DNA of 20,285 bases, from positions 1-20,285 of the forward strand of contig JAOUGY010000025.1 of NCBI GenBank assembly GCA_029865445.1, given 5' to 3'. Each line of letters opens with the position of its first letter. Within the stretch, counting starts at the first letter, position 1. The translations under genes were made by a program, and so were the position numbers. The stretch is from Acidimicrobiia bacterium. GTDB taxonomy: Bacteria > Actinomycetota > Acidimicrobiia > Spongiisociales > ZC4RG35. Below, one piece after another: positions 6,328 through 13,505 of the stretch. Under the pieces are notes generated by a model. The model made no database searches, was not told the DNA's origin, and was given only the letters and a program-made list of their open reading frames with translations.

Positions 6328-7377
6328 ATGCCGGCGCTCCGCCGACTCATCTCGGGCGCCGTACGGCCCAGGGCCGGTGATCTGGTGCTTGCCCGCGTGG
6401 ACAGGCTGGGCAATCACCGCAGGCTCGAACTCACCGATGGCCGGAGAGCTTCGCTCTACCTCGGTGACGAGATCGTGGTCGTCTACGCCAACCGGTACGC
6501 ATCAGACCAGTTTGAGTCCTACGTCCCCTACGACCTCGGACCAACCGAGTTGGTCGCATCCGGCGGGATCGCGTCAGCCGTGAAGACAAAGAGCGCGGAC
6601 GTGCGGACGGCGACATCGATAACGCCGCTCGGGCTGTTGAGCGAGGACGGCGTATGGCCGTTGAACGTGTCCGACTACGCCCTGGGGCCGGTGACGCCCC
6701 CTTCCCCCCGGCCCCGCAACCTGGTCGTCCTGGGGACCGCCATGAACTCCGGCAAGACGACCACCATCAACCGCTTGGTGCGTGGACTTGTGGCGGCCGG
6801 TCACCGACCGGGCGTCACCAAGGTCACCGGGACCGGGTCCGGCGGCGACTACTGGGTGATGCTCGACGCAGGCGCCCACGCCATGCTCGATTTCACCGAT
6901 GCAGGACACGGATCGACATTCCTGGCGGACCTCGCAGAGGTCGAATCGACGATGGCCCTGCTCACCGATCACATCGCGGCGAGCGGAGCCGGGTCGATCT
7001 TGGTCGAGGTCGCCGACGGGCTGCTTCAGCGAGAAACCGCGCACCTGCTCGACTCCGAGTCTTTCCGCGAGCGCGTCGACGGGATCGTGTTTGCAGCAGC
7101 CGACTCGATGGGAGCGATCGCCGGGGTCTCCCGGCTCCGGTCGCTCGGCCTTCCGGTCGTGGCGATCGCGGGCCGGATCACCCGATCGCCGCTGGCCACC
7201 GAAGAGGCCTCCAGGGTGTGCGGCCTTCCGATCCTGAACCTGGCCGAACTCGAGGATCCGGAGGTGGCCTCGTCGCTCCTGGGGCTCGAACTCCAAAGTG
7301 GCCGGTCCAACGTCGTCGTTGACCTCACGCGGGCAGGCCAGCCCTTGACGCTCGGTGTCGAACGCGGATCCGGGTGA
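6328..7377 (+). CDS. P-loop NTPase of an uncharacterised family (DUF1611 / MobB-like fold)
   Basis: A 349-residue protein from ATG 6328. Residues about 15-120 form an N-terminal, probably beta-rich domain with the blocks RAGDLVLARVD and LYLGDEIVVVYANRYASDQFES. A P-loop domain follows: Walker A GTAMNSGKTT (136-145), then KVTGTGSGGDYWVMLDAG and LDFTDAGHGST, and a Walker-B-like ILVEVADGLLQRETAHLL (224-241). This resembles the dethiobiotin-synthetase/MobB/DUF1611 group of ATPases; the VEVADG segment fits a protein that activates a substrate with ATP rather than a motor. The start is uncertain: TTG at 6187 with GGAGGG would add 47 Arg/Ser/Thr-rich residues overlapping hairpins, which I consider less likely. 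It is the first gene of a five-gene coupled operon ahead of an ABC exporter. The function is unknown. Confidence 0.82.
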   Translation: MPALRRLISGAVRPRAGDLVLARVDRLGNHRRLELTDGRRASLYLGDEIVVVYANRYASDQFESYVPYDLGPTELVASGGIASAVKTKSADVRTATSITPLGLLSEDGVWPLNVSDYALGPVTPPSPRPRNLVVLGTAMNSGKTTTINRLVRGLVAAGHRPGVTKVTGTGSGGDYWVMLDAGAHAMLDFTDAGHGSTFLADLAEVESTMALLTDHIAASGAGSILVEVADGLLQRETAHLLDSESFRERVDGIVFAAADSMGAIAGVSRLRSLGLPVVAIAGRITRSPLATEEASRVCGLPILNLAELEDPEVASSLLGLELQSGRSNVVVDLTRAGQPLTLGVERGSG

Positions 7378-9071
7378 TGGAGCGCGCACAACGTCGCGTT
7401 CCTGCGCCATTCACTCTGCCCCGTCCGTTTCTGGCGGCGGTCGTTGCGCTCTCGCTCCTCCAGGCGGCATCCCTGGTTGCAATTCTCCTGATCGTCCGGA
7501 GTCTCATGGACGACATCGGCAGCGGCGGACGGGCGGTGGCTTCTCTGCGTCCTCTCGGATTACTTCTCGGCGCCAGCATCGTCGTCAATGTCGCCGCCCG
7601 CTTCGGTGAGTTCTGGTTCGCCGAGAACATGGGGTACGCAGTCGTACGCGACCTTCGGATGCGAATGTACGGACACCTTCAAAGCATGAGCCCACGCCAG
7701 ATCCAAGGCCGCGCTCGCGGCGGTCTGCTGCTTCGTTTCACCGGTGACCTCTCGATGCTCAGAACGTGGATCAGTCGGGGCATCGGTCGGGGCATCTCCG
7801 CGTCAGCCACGGTGGCGGCGGGAATCGCCGTCATTGCCGTCATCGATGGTCGGATGGCACTCGGGCTGGCCGGCGTGCTGATCCTCGGTACCGGCCTGGC
7901 GTTCATGCTTGGGCCCAAACTCCGCCGGATCACCAAATGGGTCAGGAAGAAGCGGTCGCTTCTCACCAGCAACATCGATGAGCAGGTGCACGCCCTGTCG
8001 GTGGTGCAGGTCTTCGGTCGCCTCCATGGTGAATTCGGTCGTCTCTCACGTCAGAACGATTCGATGACCCGCTCGTTGTACAGAACGTCCACAGTCCGTG
8101 GTGGACTGCTCGCGGTCGGCACGACCACCGGGTGGCTGGGCGTCGGGGTGGTGCTGTGGGTGGGCCTCCTCCAGGTCGAGGCCGGTCGGGTCACGGTGGG
8201 GGCGTTGGCCACCGCCGTTCTCGCGTCCCGACACCTTGCCGGGTCGGCGCGACGGATGGCAACCAGTTTCGACTACTGGCAACGAGCGCAGGTCTCGCGC
8301 AGGAAGATCGTTGAATTCATGAACAGCTCGGGCCGTCCGTTCGTGGAGGACGACCGCCCTGGAATGAAGGTCGGACGCGGCCGGATCGAGCTGAGAGGCG
8401 TGAGCTTGAGCGGAGCGTTCCACGGCATCGACGCAACCGTGGAGGGCGGTCGGGTGGTGGCGATCATGGGGCCTTCCGGTGCCGGCAAGTCGAGCCTGTT
8501 ATCGGTGATCGCCGGACTGGAAGAACCGAGCGGGGGAGAGGTCATCATCGACGGTCAGCCGATGGGCGAGCACAGCTTGGCCTCACGCTTCAGGCGCATC
8601 GGCATGGTGTCGCCGGACCTTCCGTTGATGCGGGGGACAATCGCCCGGAACATCGCTTACCGGCACAAGCGGGCCGATCGGTCAGAAATCGACAGGATCG
8701 TCACGCTGTGCCAGCTCGATCGACTGATCACCGATCTTCCGGGGGGCCTGCGCTTTTGGGTCTACGAGGGCGGCCGCAACCTCTCGGTGGGCGAGCGCCA
8801 GCGGATAGCCCTGGCTCGAGCGATGCTCGGGAACCCTCCCATTCTGCTTCTCGACGAGCCGACCACCGGGCTCGATCCCGACAGCCGGCATGCGGTTCGC
8901 CAGGCGATCAGTCGCCATCAGGGAACGATCCTCCTCGTCACGCACGACCCAGAGGAAGCTCAGATGGCCGACGAGATCTGGTGGTTGGAGAACGGCCGCA
9001 TCGTCGATGCCGTGCCCGTCGAGTTGTTCCGGCTCGGAATACGGGAACACCGTCGTGTCGGCTCCCGCTGA
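7377..9071 (+). CDS. Type-IV ABC half-exporter (fused permease and ATPase) with altered Q-loop
   Basis: A 564-residue protein in the order transmembrane domain (about 1-310, with hydrophobic segments near 17-41, 60-73, 143-178 and 243-285) then ATPase (335-564), as in MsbA-like exporters that work as homodimers. ATPase motifs: Walker A GPSGAGKS (365-372), signature LSVGER (469-474), Walker B ILLLDEP with catalytic Glu494, D-loop GLDPDS and switch His523. The Q-loop, normally VPQD, reads VSPD (411-414), so the coupling glutamine is replaced by proline. ATG 7377 overlaps the stop of the NTPase (TGATG); GTG 7374 is an alternative. The neighbouring NTPase, hydrolases and CapA-like protein suggest an envelope or secondary product as cargo, but the substrate is unknown. 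Confidence 0.93.
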   Translation: MERAQRRVPAPFTLPRPFLAAVVALSLLQAASLVAILLIVRSLMDDIGSGGRAVASLRPLGLLLGASIVVNVAARFGEFWFAENMGYAVVRDLRMRMYGHLQSMSPRQIQGRARGGLLLRFTGDLSMLRTWISRGIGRGISASATVAAGIAVIAVIDGRMALGLAGVLILGTGLAFMLGPKLRRITKWVRKKRSLLTSNIDEQVHALSVVQVFGRLHGEFGRLSRQNDSMTRSLYRTSTVRGGLLAVGTTTGWLGVGVVLWVGLLQVEAGRVTVGALATAVLASRHLAGSARRMATSFDYWQRAQVSRRKIVEFMNSSGRPFVEDDRPGMKVGRGRIELRGVSLSGAFHGIDATVEGGRVVAIMGPSGAGKSSLLSVIAGLEEPSGGEVIIDGQPMGEHSLASRFRRIGMVSPDLPLMRGTIARNIAYRHKRADRSEIDRIVTLCQLDRLITDLPGGLRFWVYEGGRNLSVGERQRIALARAMLGNPPILLLDEPTTGLDPDSRHAVRQAISRHQGTILLVTHDPEEAQMADEIWWLENGRIVDAVPVELFRLGIREHRRVGSR

Positions 9072-9798
9072 GACGACAGCAGTTCACGTTCCGGCCACGG
9101 TCTCGCGTCGTCCGCTCGTGGTCGTCCATGGAACGAGATCAAAGCCTTCCGCCCTGTTGGGGGCATTCACTGCGCCGGCCGACGCGTTGGGGATGCCGAT
9201 TCTGGCGCCCTGGTTTGGTCGCCTGTCGGGCTACCAGCGGCTTGGAACGCCGGCCGAACCTCTTTCCGCAATCGATGTCCTGCACGATGCGGTCGACAAA
9301 CTCGGCGCCGAGTTGGGTGGGAAGGTCGATTCATTCGATCTGCTCGGCTTTTCGGGTGGAGCCCAGTTCGCTCACCGGTATGCATTGGTCCACCCCGAGC
9401 GGGTCGGGCGCATGGTTCTGGGAGCCGCAGGCTGGTACACGTACCTCGACGATCGTCCCTTCCCCGGTGGTGTGGGGCCGAGCGAGGTACTGGGTGGCTT
9501 CTCGATCGACATCGGTGCATTCCTGCGAATCCCGACGTTGATTCTCGTCGGGGAACGCGATGTGCAGCGCAATGCCTCACTCCGCACGGGCAGACGGTTG
9601 GACGCCCGACAGGGTGAGCACAGGCTGGCTCGGGCGATCACGTGGCGCGCCCATCTCGGGAGCGTCGCCGCCCGACTCGAGATGGCGGACAACACCCAGG
9701 TCGCGGTCATGCGGGCGACAGGTCACTCGCTCCGCCGGGCCCTCGAACGCGGAGGCCTGGTGGAGCGATCGATGGCGTTCATCACGGGCGCCGAATGA
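9055..9798 (+). CDS. Alpha/beta-hydrolase, predicted cytoplasmic
   Basis: A 247-residue alpha/beta-hydrolase without signal peptide. The oxyanion segment VVVHGT is at 22-27, nucleophile elbow GFSGG with Ser100, acid Asp169 in LVGERDVQR and His224 in RATGHSLRR, giving a complete catalytic triad; family members cleave esters, thioesters or amides. GTG at 9055 is chosen because it gives a natural N-terminus and overlaps the end of the ABC gene by 17 bases; the frame upstream to 8890 only shadows the ABC ATPase. The block FSGGAQFAHRYA...GAAGWYTYLD is strikingly like HSAGGQFVNRYA...ANPSSYVYLS in the secreted hydrolase two genes downstream, so the two are probably paralogues. A role on the inside of the exporter (loading, editing or release of a product) is inference. 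Confidence 0.88.
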   Translation: MSAPAETTAVHVPATVSRRPLVVVHGTRSKPSALLGAFTAPADALGMPILAPWFGRLSGYQRLGTPAEPLSAIDVLHDAVDKLGAELGGKVDSFDLLGFSGGAQFAHRYALVHPERVGRMVLGAAGWYTYLDDRPFPGGVGPSEVLGGFSIDIGAFLRIPTLILVGERDVQRNASLRTGRRLDARQGEHRLARAITWRAHLGSVAARLEMADNTQVAVMRATGHSLRRALERGGLVERSMAFITGAE

Positions 9799-10838
9799 GG
9801 CGCGCCCCCTGGGTTCTCGCAATTGCAGGGTCGGCAGCTGTGGTGTTCGCGCTCGCCTGGCCGTCTCCGGTGAGGCCGGCGGCGGAGGTCGCCGCGGTGT
9901 CCGATACTTTGAGTGTCGTGTGGGCCGGTGACACGATGCTCGCGGACGCGGTCCTTCCCCTCGTGGAGGAGCATGGCTACCAATGGCCGCTGGAGTTCGT
10001 GAGCCCTTTGCTCGATGCGGACGCGGTCATCGTCAACGTCGAGACGGCGATCGGCACGTCGGGCCGGCAGCTGCGTCCGAATGCCCTGTTCACCTACCGC
10101 AGCGACACCGCGATGTTGACGGCGCTGGCCGAGGCCGGTGTCGACACCGTCGGGATGGCCAACAACCACTCGATGGACTTCGGGGGGGAGGGGCTGTCGG
10201 AGGCAATGGAAGCGGCGCACGCCGCGGGTCTCGGGGTGGTGGGGGCAGGCCACGACGTAGAGTCGGCCGGTCGGCCGCTGATCGTGCGTTCGCAAGGCAC
10301 GACGCTGGCCGTGGTCGCGTTCGCCAAGGACTACGGCGACGCCCGAGTGGCGACGCCGGACGGTCCCGGTATCAACCCTCTCGGCCGCCGGGAGGTTGAT
10401 CGGTCGTTCGCCGTAGCCCGTTCGCTGGGCGCCGACTTCGTCGCAGCTTTCGTTCATTGGGGAGAGAACTATCAAGTCGCCGTGACCTCTGAACAGCGGG
10501 AACAGGCGCAGATGCTCGTGGACGCCGGTTTCGACCTCGTCGTCGGTCATGGCGCCCATGTCGTGCAAGAAGCATCGCTCGTCCACGGCGTGCCGGTCTT
10601 CTATTCACTGGGAAACTTCGTCTTTGGCTCGCCCGGTCGATTCGAGGAGGGAGCGCCTGGGACCGGGATCGTCTTGCGGACGGTGATCGACGGCGACGGG
10701 CTGGTAGCTATGGTCGCGACCTGCATTGCGACCGACAACGATGAGGTCGCCTTCCAACCTCGGCCATGCGACATCGACGGCACCGAGCAGACTCGCGTCC
10801 AGATGGCACCGGTCGGTGCCGCCGTGGAGGGTGGATGA
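9795..10838 (+). CDS. CapA-family protein (poly-gamma-glutamate synthesis / metallophosphatase-like)
   Basis: A 347-residue protein beginning with a hydrophobic segment (residues 6-22) that acts as signal or membrane anchor, so the domain is outside the membrane. The rest is a PGA_cap domain (PF09587) with a calcineurin-like metal site layout: GDTML (Asp46), NVET (Asn81), ANNHSMDFG (122-130), HWGENY (His221), GHGAHVVQ (251-258) and SLGNFVF (271-277). CapA/PgsA is needed for poly-gamma-glutamate capsule assembly in Bacillus, but most homologues occur without the other capsule genes and their role is unknown; no CapB ligase or CapC is in this window. The ATG overlaps the preceding stop (ATGA) and the gene's own stop overlaps the next start, so translation is coupled. 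It probably acts on or helps anchor the material exported by this operon. Confidence 0.9.
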   Translation: MRRAPWVLAIAGSAAVVFALAWPSPVRPAAEVAAVSDTLSVVWAGDTMLADAVLPLVEEHGYQWPLEFVSPLLDADAVIVNVETAIGTSGRQLRPNALFTYRSDTAMLTALAEAGVDTVGMANNHSMDFGGEGLSEAMEAAHAAGLGVVGAGHDVESAGRPLIVRSQGTTLAVVAFAKDYGDARVATPDGPGINPLGRREVDRSFAVARSLGADFVAAFVHWGENYQVAVTSEQREQAQMLVDAGFDLVVGHGAHVVQEASLVHGVPVFYSLGNFVFGSPGRFEEGAPGTGIVLRTVIDGDGLVAMVATCIATDNDEVAFQPRPCDIDGTEQTRVQMAPVGAAVEGG

Positions 10839-12343
10839 GGCTCCGGACCGCGTTCGTGTTGGGTGCGATTTCCGTATCGCTCCTGGGGACCGCGGTCCCG
10901 GCGCGCGGATCTGGAGCATTCTCGGACATCGACTCCTCTCCCCACCGCTCGGACATCGTCGCTCTTGTGGGCCTCGGTGTCACCCGCGGATGCAATCCGC
11001 CGGACAACGATCACTTCTGTCCCCGGGACCCGATCACTCGCGGCCAGATGGCGGCGTTCCTCCATCGAGCTTTCCCGCAGGCGATCGCTCGGAGCAAGGA
11101 GGAGCGTCGGTTCGTGGACACCGACGGGTCTGAGTTCGAGACCGATATCGGCTGGCTGTCGGCAACTGGCGTCACGGCAGGCTGCAACCCCCCGGTGAAC
11201 GATCGGTTCTGCCCGGAGGACGCCGTTACGCGCGGTGAGATGGCGGCCTTCTTGGTCCGGACTCAAGGTTTGAAGCTGGGGCTCCCGGGATTCGAGGATG
11301 TGATCGACTCCGTCTTCGAGGCGGACATAGCCAAAGTGGCGGCGGCCGGAATCGTTCGGGGGTGTGATCCCCCGCGCAACCAGAACTTCTGCCCCGACGA
11401 CCCCGTGACGAGAGAGCAGATGGCGACATTTCTCGTTCGTTCCATGAACCTCGACGGCGCCGTGTCGTTCTCCTATGTGGGCACGGGTGGTTCGCTGTCG
11501 ACGCCCTACTGTCGGAATGGCGCGGTCCCTGCCGACCCCAGCCGCGTGGTCATCGTCGTCCACGGCAGCGAACGGGCGGCGTGCGAGTTGGTGTCGACCA
11601 TCGTCACGGCGGCGCGACTGGAGGGCGCATCGTCGGGTTTGGTGGTGATGGCCCCGATGTTCGTCACCCAGGAGGAAGCGGGCGTGAGCGCCGCCGACCT
11701 GGCAGTGTGGGACGAATCCGGATGGAAGTCTGGAGAGTTTTCTCTGGGCTCTGCGGTCGGCCAAGATCAGGCGGTCTCTTCGTTCGCTGTCGTCGATGAA
11801 CTGGTGGAGTTGGCGCGCTCGCTTCCATCGGCCCCCTCGATCGTCGTGGCCGGGCACAGCGCTGGCGGTCAGTTCGTCAACCGCTACGCCGGGGCGTCGG
11901 CCTCGGAGGCACGATTCCTGGTGGCCAATCCTTCGTCGTACGTGTACCTGTCGGCCGATAGATGGACGGGGGAGTCATTCGAGACTCTGAGCGATTCGGC
12001 GCTGGCGGATTGCCCATCGGCGAACCGTTGGAAGTACGGGCTGGAGGACATGACCGGATATGCGGCGTCGATCGCTCCGGACACGTTTGTCGACCGCTAC
12101 ACACAGAAGGAGGTCGTGCTGTTGTTGGGCGACGGCGACACGGGCCGCGACGGTGACCTCGACACAGGCTGTGCAGCCGAACTCCAGGGCTCGAATCGAT
12201 TCGAACGAGGGACCATCTACTTCGCCCACGTGTCGGCGCTGGGCCCGGCCCATCACACGCTGGTGGCGATCCCCGCTGTCGGGCATTCCTCCTACGACGT
12301 GTTCACGAGCCCCGCAGGACGGTCGGCGCTGTTCGGCGACTGA
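10835..12343 (+). CDS. Secreted S-layer-homology protein fused to an alpha/beta-hydrolase domain
   Basis: A 502-residue protein. Residues 1-25 are a signal peptide (MRLRTAFVLGAISVSLLGTA, cleavage near PARG). Three SLH repeats follow (about 28-80, 93-145, 151-205), each with a GCNPP or GCDPP...FCP cysteine pair and an ITRG/VTRG/VTRE block ahead of QMAAFL, EMAAFL or QMATFL; SLH domains bind cell-wall polymers and hold proteins on the surface. A short linker leads to an alpha/beta-hydrolase (about 235-502) with VVHGS (241-245), elbow GHSAGG with Ser342, an Asp-rich GDGDTGRDGD segment (432-441, acid residue Asp433 or Asp435) and His484 in VGHSSYD. GGAGG four bases before the ATG and an ATGA overlap support the start. 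It is the last gene of the operon, 15 bases from the convergent CinA-like gene. It is probably a surface-anchored esterase, lipase or peptidase. Confidence 0.92.
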   Translation: MRLRTAFVLGAISVSLLGTAVPARGSGAFSDIDSSPHRSDIVALVGLGVTRGCNPPDNDHFCPRDPITRGQMAAFLHRAFPQAIARSKEERRFVDTDGSEFETDIGWLSATGVTAGCNPPVNDRFCPEDAVTRGEMAAFLVRTQGLKLGLPGFEDVIDSVFEADIAKVAAAGIVRGCDPPRNQNFCPDDPVTREQMATFLVRSMNLDGAVSFSYVGTGGSLSTPYCRNGAVPADPSRVVIVVHGSERAACELVSTIVTAARLEGASSGLVVMAPMFVTQEEAGVSAADLAVWDESGWKSGEFSLGSAVGQDQAVSSFAVVDELVELARSLPSAPSIVVAGHSAGGQFVNRYAGASASEARFLVANPSSYVYLSADRWTGESFETLSDSALADCPSANRWKYGLEDMTGYAASIAPDTFVDRYTQKEVVLLLGDGDTGRDGDLDTGCAAELQGSNRFERGTIYFAHVSALGPAHHTLVAIPAVGHSSYDVFTSPAGRSALFGD

Positions 12344-12353
12344 GATGCGTCCG

Positions 12354-12371
12354 GGCGCCTACCAAAGCGCC
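12354..12371. terminator. Weak hairpin between convergent genes
   Basis: GGCGC (12354-12358) and GCGCC (12367-12371) could form a 5-bp stem around an eight-base loop, between the ends of the SLH-hydrolase and CinA-like genes and overlapping the latter's last codons. There is no U-tract. The gap itself is only 15 bases. Confidence 0.2.
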
Positions 12372-13501
12372 TTCCTCAGGACGTGGAGGGCGGCGATCAC
12401 TGCATACGAGCGGGCTCGTTCGCCGGTCCCGAAGAACCGCATTGTGGAGGATTGCGAGCCGGAGGGCCCGGCGATGGCAAATGTGATCTCGCTCGCCTGT
12501 TCTCCGGTGTCGTCGACGACGACCGCCCCCGAGACCCCGACACCGATGTCGGCGCCGAATGCCGCCATCGCCCGGTCGGCCAGCGCCTCGGCGTCGTCCC
12601 CCGCCGGGAGAACGGTTCCGCCTGCGAATCCTCCGACCGCAGACAGGCGGTGGCTCACCAGCCCATCGGTCGCCACCTCGCAGACGCCGACCGTCCTTCC
12701 CCCCAAAGCGGTTCCGATGACGTCGAGGATGGTCTCGTCGTCCGTCGCGAACACGACGCCTCCCAGGCGCCGTCGCACCTCGGCCTCGATGGGAGCGATC
12801 AGCGCATCGACCGAGGCGTCGTCGTCGGCTTTCGCCGTGATCCGGACCTTGACCTCCATGTCCGAGATCAGGAAGGCGATCGAGGGGTTCGTGGCTTCGT
12901 ACAGGTCATCGAGGATCTCTGCGACCTGGGACTCCCCGTAGCCCCACGTGTGGAGGACCCGGCTCTTGATGACCGCCGCCTTGCCCGCCGCCGTTCGCAG
13001 CCGGGGCATGACCTCGAGGTCGACCATCGCCATCATCTCCCGCGGAACCCCCGGGACCGCACAGATCCACTTCCCTCCGTGCCGGAGGGCGACTCCCAGC
13101 GCCACACCTTGGGTGTTGGGCAGAGGGTCGGACCCATCCGGGTAGTCGGCCATCCGCAGCGCGCTGTCGGCGACCACACCACGCCTCGCCATGATCCGCT
13201 CGTGAATGCGTCGTGCGTGCCCTTCATCACGTCGCATGCCGCGACCGGTGGCGTGACAGATGGCCTCGCGGGTCAAGTCGTCCTGGGTGGGCCCCACTCC
13301 TCCGGTCAGGATGACTGCGTCGGCGCGGCCCAGTGCGGTCGTGATCGCACCAGAAAGCCGTTCGAGGTTGTCGCCCACGGTCACCTGGAAATGAGCATCG
13401 AACCCTTCGTCGGCGAGGCGGCGGCCGATGTGGGCGACGTTCGAGTTGATGATCTGGCCGATCAAGAGCTCCGTTCCCACGGCAATGATCTCGACGATCA
13501 C
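12359..13501 (-). CDS. CinA-like protein with intact MoCF domain and degenerate amidase domain
   Basis: A 380-residue protein, shorter than the usual 410-430. The N-terminal MoCF/CinA domain (about 1-170) is well preserved: IIAVGTELLIGQ at 5-16, TGGVGPTQDDLT, and the VPGVPREM segment. A linker domain (about 180-255) includes LHTWGYGESQVAEIL. The C-terminal part should be a PncC nicotinamide-nucleotide amidase, with catalytic Ser in AESCTGG; here it reads CEVATDGL, without that Ser, and the downstream TGIAGPGG block is also replaced (SGAVVVDD). The amidase domain is therefore probably inactive or repurposed. The start is GTG 13501, placed by homology to the family N-terminus, four bases after the monooxygenase stop; an upstream frame to 13690 shadows the monooxygenase. 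It is the last gene of a five-gene minus-strand operon of catabolic type, an unusual place for CinA. Confidence 0.85.
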   Translation of the reverse strand: MIVEIIAVGTELLIGQIINSNVAHIGRRLADEGFDAHFQVTVGDNLERLSGAITTALGRADAVILTGGVGPTQDDLTREAICHATGRGMRRDEGHARRIHERIMARRGVVADSALRMADYPDGSDPLPNTQGVALGVALRHGGKWICAVPGVPREMMAMVDLEVMPRLRTAAGKAAVIKSRVLHTWGYGESQVAEILDDLYEATNPSIAFLISDMEVKVRITAKADDDASVDALIAPIEAEVRRRLGGVVFATDDETILDVIGTALGGRTVGVCEVATDGLVSHRLSAVGGFAGGTVLPAGDDAEALADRAMAAFGADIGVGVSGAVVVDDTGEQASEITFAIAGPSGSQSSTMRFFGTGERARSYAVIAALHVLRKALW

Positions 13502-13505
13502 GTAC

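Noticed and set aside
9795..10838. Poly-gamma-glutamate capsule operon (capBCA)
   Set aside because: Only a CapA-like protein is present; the P-loop neighbour lacks Mur-ligase-like CapB features and no CapC-like membrane protein is seen.
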